Positions 1 through 7,352 of a DNA stretch of 38,061 nucleotides are shown in pieces; position 1 is the stretch's first letter; every line of letters begins with the position of its first letter. The position numbers and the translations under genes were made by a program. The notes beneath the pieces were generated by a model. That model did not search any database. It was not told the DNA's origin and saw only the letters and a list, made by a program, of their open reading frames with translations. Location of the stretch: NCBI GenBank assembly GCA_030697505.1, contig JAUYPX010000025.1:1-38061 (forward strand), given 5' to 3'. Origin of the DNA: Nanobdellota archaeon (GTDB lineage: Archaea > Nanobdellota > Nanobdellia > Woesearchaeales > GW2011-AR9).

Positions 1-30
1 TTCCAGATCGCGTTTGGAGCGGATAGACAT
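1..30 (-). CDS. Partial CDS, N-terminus only (unknown)
   Basis: A reverse-strand reading frame starts with ATG at 28-30 and runs off the window edge. Only ten residues are visible (MSIRSKRDLE), so no function can be given. The support is contextual: a TATA-like element on the minus strand (plus-strand 52-60) lies about 24-28 bp before this ATG, which is the leaderless spacing used by many genes in this window. That element overlaps the stop codon of the next gene upstream. It could also be a chance start. Confidence 0.4.
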   Translation of the reverse strand, partial: MSIRSKRDLE

Positions 31-51
31 GGTTTAGAAGACCATTACAAA

Positions 52-549
52 CTATAAATAGATTACTACCGGTTCGGCTAAAGGAGCATGTTTTTTGGCT
101 TCTTTGGCCATTATTCTGCATACTTCTTCTATCGGCCCGGATTTAAAACGAAAGTATGAAGCCACGTTAAAACCATGCTGAGCGATGTAAACGGCGCTCT
201 CCCACGCATATGCTTTTAAATCCCGGACAGGATCGACATTGCTCAAGGAAAGAGGGTGTTTACATTCGTTATCGGTTGCTTTATAGATGAGTTTTCCTTG
301 ATGAAAGGGCGGCTGTTCTACCAGAGTACAGCGCTGATTTGAGCCAATTGCTTTGCTGTAAAAAGAAAGATTCTTCGTATTTTGCTGCTCTTGAATAATT
401 TCCTCTACTCCTGTCATGATATAGAAATCAACTTTTTGAACTGAGGAATGAGATTGGCAGGCAGCAATAAAATCAGCGAGAGTAGCACCCTGCGGTAAAA
501 TATATACATTCTGGCTTATGGTACGCAATTGTATTCTTTGACCACTCAT
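52..549 (-). CDS. Hypothetical protein, 165 aa
   Basis: I do not recognise this family. The product is soluble, with no signal peptide or membrane segment. It is mixed alpha/beta in composition, with an N-terminal strand-rich part and a C-terminal region of alternating charged and hydrophobic residues that ends in a beta-like stretch (EPVVIYL). It has three or four cysteines (near residues 30, 74, 96 and 143) but no paired CxxC motif. The ATG at 549 is supported by a minus-strand TTTATAAA box (571-578) centred 25-26 bp away, which implies a leaderless transcript. It reads in the same direction as the two genes before it but has its own promoter. Confidence 0.75.
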   Translation of the reverse strand: MSGQRIQLRTISQNVYILPQGATLADFIAACQSHSSVQKVDFYIMTGVEEIIQEQQNTKNLSFYSKAIGSNQRCTLVEQPPFHQGKLIYKATDNECKHPLSLSNVDPVRDLKAYAWESAVYIAQHGFNVASYFRFKSGPIEEVCRIMAKEAKKHAPLAEPVVIYL

Positions 550-570
550 AAGTGACGTTTGTCATGATTA

Positions 571-578
571 TTTATAAA
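571..578 (-). promoter_or_regulatory. TATA box for the 165-aa gene
   Basis: TTTATAAA is centred about 25.5 bp from the ATG at 549, which places the transcription start at or next to the start codon. Confidence 0.6.
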
Positions 579-589
579 TCTTCTTAGAA

Positions 590-1390
590 TTATGCCGCTT
601 CGATTTCCTTGTAGATCTTATCATCATCATGCAGAAGCACCAGCAGTTGAGCGGCCATCTGATCATAATTTTTGGGATTAAGATCCTTAAGATTTCTGAG
701 AACATTTTTCCAGATTCCGATCTCTCCCAGAATGTTGACTAAAATATCATCAAACTCTTGAGAGACGGCCTTACTTAATTTATTGAGTTCCTGCAGATAA
801 AGCTGGATTTCTGCCAGAAGCTCTTGTTTTTTAACTTCCTGATAGGATTTCCCAATTTTAGATTGGATCGAGGCCAAGAATTTCCGTAAATCAGGCAGCT
901 GCAGTTCTGGTTGAAATAACTCTTTTCCTACTTCTTGATATTGTTCCAATAGATGATTTTCTTCTAATACATCATCGAGTTTATTGTATTGTTGTTTAAG
1001 GAGTTTTTTAGCAGCTTGGAAATTTTTTTCATCTTCAATCCTTTTGCGTTCGCCAGGTATTTCCATTGATTTCTTTTTGAGTTCTGAAATGGTATCCAGG
1101 ACCTTTTTTTGCAGGAGCAGGATCTGTTCCCCGGTTTTACGAAAGCTATTGATTGCAGCCAGCACCTGCTTATCTTTCGTTTTTCGTTTCTCCACTTCAT
1201 CCTCCCACCATCTACAAAAAGTCATAAAATAAGCATAGGTCTCATTAAGATAATTACGGATTGCCTTGGCATTTTCTACCAGATTAGAAAGAGTCATGCG
1301 GTCAAGATAGATGCCGGCCTGGATGAAGGAAGAGTATACCTTATCTGCTGCGTCCTTGCTGTCCTTCTCATAAACTTTAAGGTAGACCAT
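590..1390 (-). CDS. Coiled-coil hypothetical protein
   Basis: This is an almost entirely helical, lysine- and glutamate-rich soluble protein of about 266 residues with long heptad-like stretches, especially in the middle third. There is no signal peptide, membrane span or recognisable catalytic motif. An aromatic cluster (TFCRWWEDEVE) lies near residue 60-70. The open frame could begin three codons earlier at a GTG (1399). I prefer the ATG at 1390 because AGGCGTGAT, a Shine-Dalgarno-like sequence with one inserted base, lies just upstream of it, and a TTAAATA box further upstream would give a short leader. The function is unknown. The helical architecture suggests a scaffold or partner protein, but that is only inference. 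Confidence 0.75.
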   Translation of the reverse strand: MVYLKVYEKDSKDAADKVYSSFIQAGIYLDRMTLSNLVENAKAIRNYLNETYAYFMTFCRWWEDEVEKRKTKDKQVLAAINSFRKTGEQILLLQKKVLDTISELKKKSMEIPGERKRIEDEKNFQAAKKLLKQQYNKLDDVLEENHLLEQYQEVGKELFQPELQLPDLRKFLASIQSKIGKSYQEVKKQELLAEIQLYLQELNKLSKAVSQEFDDILVNILGEIGIWKNVLRNLKDLNPKNYDQMAAQLLVLLHDDDKIYKEIEAA

Positions 1391-1483
1391 CTTTATCACG
1401 CCTTTTTAGAATCAAACAACCGATTATCTATTTAAGATTTATGATGTTAATCAGTATTTAAGATATTATAGTTTTAGAAGTGA

Positions 1484-1849
1484 TCAGGATGAACCAAGAA
1501 GCGCACTGATTTGTGCGTATAACTTTTGTGCTTCTTCTAATACAGGATCTGGACTTCTTGCGACAGTAGCCTCACTTGCTAAACCTCTCGCTCCTTTCTG
1601 GACAGCTTTAAACTGCTCTACCTTTCTTTGTAACTTTTTAATGTCAAGCTCTATTTCACCAGCCAGAACACTGCTTGAACCAGCGATGGATGATAAGCTC
1701 TTGTTAACTTTAGTTCTATCTCCATCTGTTAAGGAATTTCTTTTTTTTGCTGCAGCTAGAGTGACTTTAACGTTAGTAAATTGCTCTTCAAGATTACGGA
1801 TAACTTCGCCATCTAAAGGTCCAGTCATACTCTGCGTTGTCAAAGTCAT
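1484..1849 (-). CDS. Small helical hypothetical protein, 121 aa
   Basis: This is a soluble, Ser/Lys/Ala-rich helical protein without cysteines, a signal peptide or membrane segments. I recognise no family. A central basic amphipathic helix (around residues 65-90) is followed by a Pro-containing linker and a final helix, so it may be a small helical bundle or an oligomerising protein. The start is supported by a minus-strand TTTATAAA box (1872-1879) centred 26-27 bp from the ATG, giving a leaderless transcript separate from the next gene downstream. The C-terminus ends in an LLGSS-type tail. Confidence 0.7.
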   Translation of the reverse strand: MTLTTQSMTGPLDGEVIRNLEEQFTNVKVTLAAAKKRNSLTDGDRTKVNKSLSSIAGSSSVLAGEIELDIKKLQRKVEQFKAVQKGARGLASEATVARSPDPVLEEAQKLYAQISALLGSS

Positions 1850-2132
1850 ATCACTCAGAAGATCAGGCTCGTTTATAAATTTTTGTTGTGCCTGGAGCGT
1901 TAGAAATCTACGTATTTATCGTTTTTTAGACCATTTTCAATTATCAAAAAGATAAATTTTAAATATTTAAATATTTGGTTGTTTTTCTACGACGACAACT
2001 GATTTTATCTTTTGAAAATTTGTCTTTTCTCGACCATAAATTTTGCGGTTCGCAGAAAAATAACTCCTTTAAATGCTTTTCCAAAAAAGGCAGGACTATT
2101 CTTTAGTAACAGTATGATCAAAAACAGAAAGC

Positions 2133-2140
2133 TATTTAAA
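2133..2140 (+). promoter_or_regulatory. TATA box for wHTH gene with long leader
   Basis: TATTTAAA is centred at about 2136.5. At the spacing seen elsewhere in the window, transcription would start near 2163, leaving a leader of about 85 nt before the ATG at 2249. A second AT-rich candidate (TATATTTT, about 2151-2158) would shorten the leader but keep the second hairpin. Confidence 0.45.
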
Positions 2141-2160
2141 TTCTGAAAATTATATTTTTG

Positions 2161-2237
2161 CCGGGGTTGGTAGAGGAAAAGCAATCCTGCTTTTCCAGCG
2201 GTGAGATAAAAAGAGAGCAGTAATGCTCTTCAGGTGA
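2161..2237 (+). promoter_or_regulatory. Structured 5' leader with two hairpins and SD
   Basis: Hairpin 1 is GGAAAAGC/GCTTTTCC (2175-2182 with 2189-2196, loop AATCCT), which CCG at 2161 and CGG at 2199 could help close. Hairpin 2 is AGAGCA/TGCTCT (2214-2219 with 2224-2229) capped by GTAA, a GNRA-type tetraloop. Directly after it comes AGGTGA (2232-2237), a Shine-Dalgarno sequence 11 nt before the ATG at 2249. The arrangement suggests control of ribosome access, possibly by the gene's own DNA/RNA-binding product. No known riboswitch class is recognised. Confidence 0.45.
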
Positions 2238-2248
2238 AACGTTACATA

Positions 2249-2701
2249 ATGAACAAGGAATTTGCTGCCATTCGGAAAATGCTGGAAGAACATCTTGCCG
2301 CGATCAACGATAACACCGCTGAAGTCCAGGCTCTGTTTGATTATCTTCAGGAATTAGAAATCAAAGTGGAAAAATTCTCCCAGCGCTTGGATCATACTCA
2401 ATTAAGCTTAGGCATACCTAAACCGAAAATAAACATCGCGCCGCTCAATCAGGTGGAGCGGAAAGTGTTCTTGATGTTGTATACCGGCGAATCGCTGATG
2501 ACCTATCAAGAGCTTGCCGAAAAAGCAGAATTATCTATTTCCATCATTCCGGAATGTATCTCTTCATTGATCCAGAAAGGAGTTCCATTCAGAAGATCGT
2601 TCTTTGAGAATCAATTGTTTGTAGGTTTAGAGCCTGGATTTAAAGAATTACAGGCTAAAGAGAATATTGTCAATCTAAGCCTGCAGAGTTTTATGGAGTA
2701 A
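2249..2701 (+). CDS. Coiled-coil plus winged-helix regulator-like protein
   Basis: About the first 50 residues form an acidic coiled coil. The second half (about residues 70-130) looks like a winged helix-turn-helix: a helix starting VERKVFLMLYTG, a turn, YQELAEKAELS as the HTH entry, SIIPECISSLIQKGVP as the recognition helix, then a strand pair around the wing. This suggests a DNA-binding protein that dimerises through its N-terminus. The frame also opens at a GTG (2234), but that codon is part of the AGGTGA Shine-Dalgarno site, so the ATG at 2249 is the better start. It converges on the aminopeptidase gene with only 14 bp between the two stop codons. The specific target is unknown. Confidence 0.75.
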   Translation: MNKEFAAIRKMLEEHLAAINDNTAEVQALFDYLQELEIKVEKFSQRLDHTQLSLGIPKPKINIAPLNQVERKVFLMLYTGESLMTYQELAEKAELSISIIPECISSLIQKGVPFRRSFFENQLFVGLEPGFKELQAKENIVNLSLQSFME

Positions 2702-2715
2702 TCAAGAATTTCAGA

Positions 2716-3735
2716 TTACGCAAACACATACTCCCCATTTTTCATAACCTGAGTATCGCCAATAAACACATTCTTGACTTTACAAAAGATATCGATATGG
2801 TACTTTTGGTAGACTTTACGGCCTAATTTCTTGGCATACATGGCGTGTTTCAATCCTAAAGAGAAATGCATTCCTGCGAAGCGTTCAAAAGAAGTAGGCT
2901 CATGTAAAGTCTTTCCAAAGCCAATGCCACGATTCAATCCAAAGCCGATTTCTCGCACTTGGACAGCGGCATTGACTTCTTCTGAAGCAATACGCTGCAG
3001 AATATCTGCAAACAAGGCTGGGCCAGTATGGCTTACCACGCAGCCATCCTTGATCTGTACTTCAAATGGCTCGCAAAAATGAGTTTTATGTTCCAAAGTA
3101 GGAAAGCCAAATACCAGCACTGAGCCATTCATTTTATCTAATTCCGAAGCTTCGGTAAAGATTTCACCGATAGGAAAGCCGGCTGCCACAATAGGATTAT
3201 CTGCAAAATCACCGGTATTTTTAAGTGCTTTTTCAAAGGTAGAATTGATTTCTAAAACTAGATTGTTTCCATTATCTCCGGATTCTATGCGTAGTTTTTG
3301 ATTTTGCTGCAGTAATTTTTCAATGGCCGTACTGGCTTCTACATAATAGGGTGTATCGTACTGTAAAGAGTTAATGTAGTTCTGAATTTCAGCATCGGTA
3401 TTAAGCGATAAGCGAGCATGTTCAATGACCATGTGGCCGGCTCTGAACAGATCGGCGCGCAAGCGATGCTTAGTCATGCGAAAAGAAAGGCTTTGCACTA
3501 AGATGACTAATGAATGGGCTGGTAATGCAGATACGGCTGTTTCAACAACTGACTCAGGAACAGTAGGGAAATTAATGCTTTGGTTCGGATTGCTTTGGAT
3601 TTCTTTCTGGTAGGCATCACTTAAGAGTTTGGCTATGGTGCTATCTGTGTCATAAATCAGAAGAATGAAACAATCTTTACTGATGCGATAGTTTTTATGC
3701 AGGATGTTGAGGAGGTGTTGTTGTAATTGAGCCAT
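2716..3735 (-). CDS. M29-like leucyl aminopeptidase / metallohydrolase
   Basis: The C-terminal half has the pattern of the thermophilic metalloaminopeptidase (M29/AmpS-like) superfamily. Candidate metal ligands are Glu191 in FPIGEIFTEA, Glu262 in REIGFGLN, His290 in AGMHFSLG, and His313/Asp315 in YHIDIF. The length (339 aa) is a little short of the roughly 370-410 aa usual for M29 enzymes, and the N-terminal domain is divergent. The predicted role is release of N-terminal residues from peptides in the cytoplasm. A related alternative is the NicX-type non-haem dioxygenase branch, which shares the fold and most ligands, so the substrate is uncertain. No membrane or export signal is present. It stands alone, convergent with the wHTH gene. 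Confidence 0.75.
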   Translation of the reverse strand: MAQLQQHLLNILHKNYRISKDCFILLIYDTDSTIAKLLSDAYQKEIQSNPNQSINFPTVPESVVETAVSALPAHSLVILVQSLSFRMTKHRLRADLFRAGHMVIEHARLSLNTDAEIQNYINSLQYDTPYYVEASTAIEKLLQQNQKLRIESGDNGNNLVLEINSTFEKALKNTGDFADNPIVAAGFPIGEIFTEASELDKMNGSVLVFGFPTLEHKTHFCEPFEVQIKDGCVVSHTGPALFADILQRIASEEVNAAVQVREIGFGLNRGIGFGKTLHEPTSFERFAGMHFSLGLKHAMYAKKLGRKVYQKYHIDIFCKVKNVFIGDTQVMKNGEYVFA

Positions 3736-4113
3736 AAGACAAAGATTTAAGAGTTCAATAAAAATCTTCTGTGAAAAAAGACTAAAACTCCAGAATATGA
3801 GTTATATTTTGAAATAAAGGTTAAAAGAGAAGATTATAATGTTTCAGCAAGAAAGTTTTGATTTAAAATTAAAAGATAAACAGTTCATCGATTTAATTTG
3901 CTAGATAAAACTACTATTTTAATCCCAATAACTTTTAAGCATAATGATTAAATTTTAGAAAGAAATAAACAATAAGCGCCCACAATAGATAATCCTTGAA
4001 ACTAAATCGTACGCAAAAAAATTTTAAAAAAGCCTACTAAATAATCAAAACTAGCCCTCCGACGTAGTTTTCCTTGTTTTTAGAGTAAATTTTATATACT
4101 TAGGGCTCCCTAA
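3736..4113. other. AT-rich gene-poor stretch before recombinase
   Basis: No gene of normal size is present. A 21-codon frame (ATG 3839, MFQQESFDLKL..., stop before 3906) has a weak AGAGAAG just upstream and could be a remnant of a disrupted gene or a chance ORF. The stretch is visibly poorer in G+C than its neighbours, like the region after the recombinase (5099-5301), which also holds nothing I can identify. This fits an inserted segment, although no attachment-site direct repeats were found by eye. Confidence 0.5.
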
Positions 4114-4115
4114 GT
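4091..4115 (+). promoter_or_regulatory. TATA box and palindromic operator/crossover-like site
   Basis: TTTATATA (4091-4098) is directly followed by the perfect 8-bp-arm inverted repeat ACTTAGGGCTCCCTAAGT (4098-4115), whose central two bases CT are the only unpaired ones. The palindrome covers the space between TATA box and expected transcription start and overlaps the proposed GTG start codon, the classic position for an archaeal repressor. It also has the form of a serine recombinase site: near-perfect half sites around a non-palindromic dinucleotide. Confidence 0.55.
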
Positions 4116-4914
4116 GAACAAAGAGGTTGAGAATTTGCCCCAAAGTGCACAAAATAAGCCATTAGCAGCAATCTATATTCGTGTTTCTACTGAAGATCAA
4201 GTCCAGCACGGGTTTTCTCTGGCCGGGCAAGAAGATGCACTCAAAAACTATTCTTCCGCACTAGGATACGATCTCTACAAAATATACCGAGACGAAGGAA
4301 AGTCTGCTAAAGATATTAGGCATCGACCCGCAATGCAGGAACTTTTAAGCGATGCTGAAAATAAAAAATTTTCTTCTATCTTTATCTATAAATTAGATCG
4401 ATTTAGCCGGAGCTTAAAAGATTTGATCCTTACTATCGAGAAATTGAAAGAGTGGGGCATTGATTTTGTATCCCTCCAGGATAGAATTGAGACCGCTTCT
4501 GCCTCGGGAAAATTAATGTTTCACATTATATCTGCTTTTGCTGAGTTTGAACGTAACATAATCGGTGAAAGAACTACTTTTGGTATGCAGCGTAAAAGTA
4601 AAGAGGGCGGTTTTGTAAATAAGCCTCCTTTTGGGTATAAAATGGTAGATAAAAATCTTGAATTTGATCCCGAAAGCACGTCGCAAGTGCGCCAAATTTT
4701 TGAAGAATATTTATCGGGAGACCTAAGCCTCAATAAATTGGCAAAAAAGCACGGTTTTTCTGTCAACGGCATTAAAAAAGTGCTTAGTAATACATCTTAT
4801 TTAGGAGAAGTGAAATTTGCCGGAGAAACAAATAAAGGCAGCCATAAAGCTTTAATTGAACAGGAGTTATTTGATCAAGTGCAGTTTAGGTTGAATAAGG
4901 GGAGAGAAAAATAA
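4114..4914 (+). CDS. Serine recombinase (resolvase/integrase family)
   Basis: This enzyme cuts and rejoins DNA through a serine nucleophile. The N-terminal resolvase domain holds the catalytic Ser25 in YIRVSTEDQ, the arginine-bearing YKLDRFSRSLKDL motif near residue 95, and the SAFAEFERNIIGERT helix near 150. A Recombinase-type DNA-binding domain (about residues 165-260, FGYKM to SYLGEVKFAG) follows. At 266 aa it is much shorter than typical large serine integrases (450-600 aa) and lacks the zinc ribbon and C-terminal coiled coil. A coiled-coil ORF begins 1 bp after its stop. The start is GTG (4114). A TTG at 4135 preceded by GAGGTTGA is a serious alternative and fits the TATA position better. 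Lateral origin is likely. Confidence 0.85.
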   Translation: MNKEVENLPQSAQNKPLAAIYIRVSTEDQVQHGFSLAGQEDALKNYSSALGYDLYKIYRDEGKSAKDIRHRPAMQELLSDAENKKFSSIFIYKLDRFSRSLKDLILTIEKLKEWGIDFVSLQDRIETASASGKLMFHIISAFAEFERNIIGERTTFGMQRKSKEGGFVNKPPFGYKMVDKNLEFDPESTSQVRQIFEEYLSGDLSLNKLAKKHGFSVNGIKKVLSNTSYLGEVKFAGETNKGSHKALIEQELFDQVQFRLNKGREK

Positions 4915-4915
4915 A

Positions 4916-5098
4916 ATGTATGGGGGAACACCGTGGGGCTATATTCAGCAAAAGAAAAAAGCAGATGAATTGGGATCAAAGCAACACAAATTAGAAGAAG
5001 AAAACAACAGATTAAAAGAGATCATAAGAAAACTTTTAACAAAAGAAGAGTTAAACAACTCTGAAAAAGCTTATCTTGAAGAACTTAAGTTAGGATAA
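4916..5098 (+). CDS. Small coiled-coil protein downstream of recombinase
   Basis: This 60-aa product has a short N-terminal segment (MYGGTPWGY) and then a highly charged heptad-type helix covering almost the rest. Its ATG lies one base after the recombinase stop, in the +1 frame relative to it, so the two are probably translationally coupled. Large serine recombinases carry a C-terminal coiled coil that controls synapsis. This ORF may supply that part in trans, or be what remains after a frameshift separated it. That link is inference. It could also be an unrelated small passenger protein. Confidence 0.55.
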   Translation: MYGGTPWGYIQQKKKADELGSKQHKLEEENNRLKEIIRKLLTKEELNNSEKAYLEELKLG

Positions 5099-5301
5099 CA
5101 ATAAATAGTTTAAGCAATTATTAAAATATGATAAAATAAAAATTACTCATTAAAATCAATATATTTATGTGGTTGTTCTGAAACTTTACAAAAAAGAGCA
5201 CAATAATTTGAAATAAAAGATTTAGTTTTTGATTGAATGTTTTATAAGAAAATTTTAGTAAATATTTAATTAAAAAAATATAAAAAAGAGAAGGATTCTA
5301 A

Positions 5302-6006
5302 TCATCCAAAATAATTATCTTGCTTCTCTTCCTGCAGCTCTTCTGCCTTGCCGCTCTTCTGCACGATGCCTTTCAATTTCTCTTCAAACATTTTTGCCTG
5401 CTGCAGCAACGGTTTGGTATCTATTTTCAGGCCGGTGTACGCATCTAAGGCTTTAATTATCTCTGCAGCAGCTCTGCTATCCGGCAAACCGCTCTGCGCT
5501 TCGGCAAAGAAGGCAATCACAGGAATTTTTAAGCTTCTGGCGAGCAATGCGCCGGTCACACCGACGACAATTCCTTCGCTCAGAGGACTGGCTATAGCAG
5601 ATAATTTTTTGCTGTAGGTGCCATTCTGGGTTGAATAATAAAACACTTTATTTCCGGGATTAGGGCTGCCTACGCCTTCTAAGGAGACCACTTCTTTGGC
5701 CGACAATTCTTCAGCGAGCTGTTCGATCATCTCAGATAGTTTCCATCCGGTATTTTTCCCGATGTTGATAGCATGCACTAGCACCATGTTATATTCTTTG
5801 TTGTAGTGCAAGGAAACTGGCTCGATCACTTTACTCTGATGGATAGCGATCATAGCTGGCACCTCATCCATTTCAATGATACCTATCTTCTCTGTCTCTA
5901 AATGGTCCATCAAGAATTCGATAGCGATGGTACCGATAAGCCCGAAACCGGGAAATCCTTCAATAATGGTCACATTCTTTGGTTTTTTAGTAAGGACTAA
6001 TTTCAT
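5302..6006 (-). CDS. PAC2-family protein (proteasome assembly chaperone-like)
   Basis: This belongs to the archaeal PAC2/COG2047 group, relatives of eukaryotic proteasome assembly chaperone 2. Visible signatures are the N-terminal EGFPGFGLIGTIA loop, the central SLEGVGSPNPG segment, GIVVGVTGALLARS and FFAEAQSGLPDSRAAAEII, followed by a charged helical C-terminus. The length (about 234 aa) is normal for the family. It is cytoplasmic, and its biochemical role in archaea is unproven. The frame opens at GTG 6015, but AGGTGAT (6011-6017) is a Shine-Dalgarno site that overlaps that GTG and an ATG at 6012, so translation most likely begins at the ATG at 6006. It is divergent from the wHTH/ATPase pair. 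Confidence 0.85.
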   Translation of the reverse strand: MKLVLTKKPKNVTIIEGFPGFGLIGTIAIEFLMDHLETEKIGIIEMDEVPAMIAIHQSKVIEPVSLHYNKEYNMVLVHAINIGKNTGWKLSEMIEQLAEELSAKEVVSLEGVGSPNPGNKVFYYSTQNGTYSKKLSAIASPLSEGIVVGVTGALLARSLKIPVIAFFAEAQSGLPDSRAAAEIIKALDAYTGLKIDTKPLLQQAKMFEEKLKGIVQKSGKAEELQEEKQDNYFG

Positions 6007-6071
6007 GAGCATCACCTATTTCTTTTTAGAGTATGATTTCTTTTGAGTTTTTAAGGTTTTCTGCAATTAGG

Positions 6072-6079
6072 TTTTTATA
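6072..6079 (+). promoter_or_regulatory. TATA box for wHTH/ATPase operon
   Basis: TTTTTATA is centred 28-29 bp before the ATG at 6104, consistent with a leaderless transcript. It supports the ATG over the upstream GTG at 6080, which would lie before the transcription start. Confidence 0.55.
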
Positions 6080-6103
6080 GTGCCGAGTCTCTGGTATGCA
6101 GTA

Positions 6104-6460
6104 ATGAAACTCACTAAGGCCCAGCGCTTGATTCTGTATGCCTTAGGGCATTTTTACACCGCGCTCAATCAGCCTTTAGTAGAAAAACCGGTGCAGGTGA
6201 GGACTTCTAAAATTGCATTTATTGAGCATCTGCTGGCAGCTAAAATTGTTGCCAAGCAGGAACGGGCATTGTATAAGAATCTGGAAACGCTAGAACAGAA
6301 AAAATTGATTTCCTATGAGAACAGGATGATCATGTTCACAGAATCTGGATTAAAGGAACTGGAAAAGATCAACAAGGAGGTCAGGCAGTTCATTTCTTTA
6401 GAACGTTATTTTGAGCAGGAAAAACCAAAGCGAAAATTGCAGACCATGATCAGGAGTTAG
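6104..6460 (+). CDS. Winged-helix DNA-binding protein
   Basis: This small basic protein (118 aa) has a winged-helix outline: KLTKAQRLILYALGHFYT as the first helix, TSKIAFIEHLLAAKIVAKQERALYKNLETLEQKKLI as the HTH/recognition segment, YENRMIMFTESG as the wing, and a C-terminal helix likely used for dimerisation. It resembles PadR/MarR-like archaeal regulators without a ligand domain. It is translationally linked to the ATPase gene: the stop at 6460 is followed 3 nt later by the ATPase start, and the AGGAG site for the ATPase lies in its last codons. Regulation of its own operon is plausible, but no operator is obvious. Confidence 0.75.
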   Translation: MKLTKAQRLILYALGHFYTALNQPLVEKPVQVRTSKIAFIEHLLAAKIVAKQERALYKNLETLEQKKLISYENRMIMFTESGLKELEKINKEVRQFISLERYFEQEKPKRKLQTMIRS

Positions 6461-6463
6461 TAA

Positions 6464-7318
6464 ATGATTAAGAAAATAACAGTATTAGATGCTCATTATT
6501 CTGGGTTAGAACAATATTTTCCTCAGGGTTTAGAATTAAATACGGAGGCTAATGTTATTCTTCTGGTGGGTCCAAATGGTAGTGGAAAAACGGCCTTTAT
6601 GAAAATGTTAGCTACATCAATAGATTTTGAGCGATATCCTGAAACAAAGAATTTGCAAAAATATCTAAAATTAGATTCTTCAGTTTCTCCGTTATACTGG
6701 CAAGAATTTGTCTTACCTTTTAACAAAGAAACACAACGCCAGCTAGAGCTTGGTTTGGAGCGCTATATGCATTTTAACCCACATTATCATGGAAATAAGA
6801 TAGTTAATCCTTATGATCAGTATAGGCCTGAAACAAAGAGAAGACTTGAAGAGATGGGATTTTTACCGCCAAAACCAAGCCGTTACAGAAGTAGTCCGGG
6901 ACAAGATCTTTTAGATAAGATTAACGCTTCTTTTGTCCAAATAGAACGCTTTTTTCTTGAAGGAATAAATCCATTGTGGGAACAAGAAGATCATTCGCCA
7001 GAAGGAAGGATAAAAAGAATTTTTAGTTTAGGCCAGTATAAAGAAAAAGTAGAGAAAGTGCAGGATAACGCTGGGCTAATTTTATTTATAGATGAACCTA
7101 CCATTTACCTAGATTACAAAAATAAAATGTATTTTGTTAGAAAAATACAACAATTATCTGAGAAATACAGTTCAAGATTACAATTTTTTATTGCTACTAA
7201 TGACTTGGCTCTCATAGAAAAATCACCTGGCTGTTTGTTTATCAATCTTTATACGCAGCCCGCGCAATGCACAACCATTCTTTCCTTAGAAGCTCCAGAT
7301 ACTAAGTTAATTGATTAG
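6464..7318 (+). CDS. ABC/SMC-type AAA ATPase (AAA_21-like)
   Basis: This 284-aa soluble ATPase carries a Walker A motif GPNGSGKT (residues 36-43), a signature-like FSLGQ (187-191), Walker B LILFIDEP with catalytic Glu (205-212), and a switch region FIATND where classical ABC proteins have His. The 140-residue insert between Walker A and the signature contains a basic, Tyr/Pro-rich segment rather than a long coiled coil. It resembles the RecF/AAA_21 ATPases found in defence and DNA-handling systems, not transporters, since no membrane partner is nearby. It forms a two-gene unit with the wHTH gene. Its A+T content looks higher than that of its neighbours. The cellular role is unknown. Confidence 0.75.
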   Translation: MIKKITVLDAHYSGLEQYFPQGLELNTEANVILLVGPNGSGKTAFMKMLATSIDFERYPETKNLQKYLKLDSSVSPLYWQEFVLPFNKETQRQLELGLERYMHFNPHYHGNKIVNPYDQYRPETKRRLEEMGFLPPKPSRYRSSPGQDLLDKINASFVQIERFFLEGINPLWEQEDHSPEGRIKRIFSLGQYKEKVEKVQDNAGLILFIDEPTIYLDYKNKMYFVRKIQQLSEKYSSRLQFFIATNDLALIEKSPGCLFINLYTQPAQCTTILSLEAPDTKLID

Positions 7319-7352
7319 ATTTTTTCCATTCATCTCTTTCGGTTTCTTGGCC

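Larger units (their letters stand above)
1850..2248. other. Gene-free divergent intergenic region
   Basis: No credible ORF lies here. The left end holds the leaderless promoter of the 1484-1849 gene (TATA 1872-1879). The middle (about 1900-2130) is AT-rich with no feature I can name. The right end holds a TATA box and a structured leader for the next gene, listed separately. Confidence 0.7.

Noticed and set aside
2160..2215. tRNA-like wording (GCCGGGG...TTGGTAGAG) in the leader
   Set aside because: The D-arm-like string is present, but there is no GGTTCRA T-arm, anticodon arm or matching acceptor strand; the hairpins explain the region better.
3839..3904. 21-codon ORF MFQQESFDL...
   Set aside because: Too short to assign; it could be a remnant at the edge of the recombinase island, but there is no evidence beyond a start and stop.
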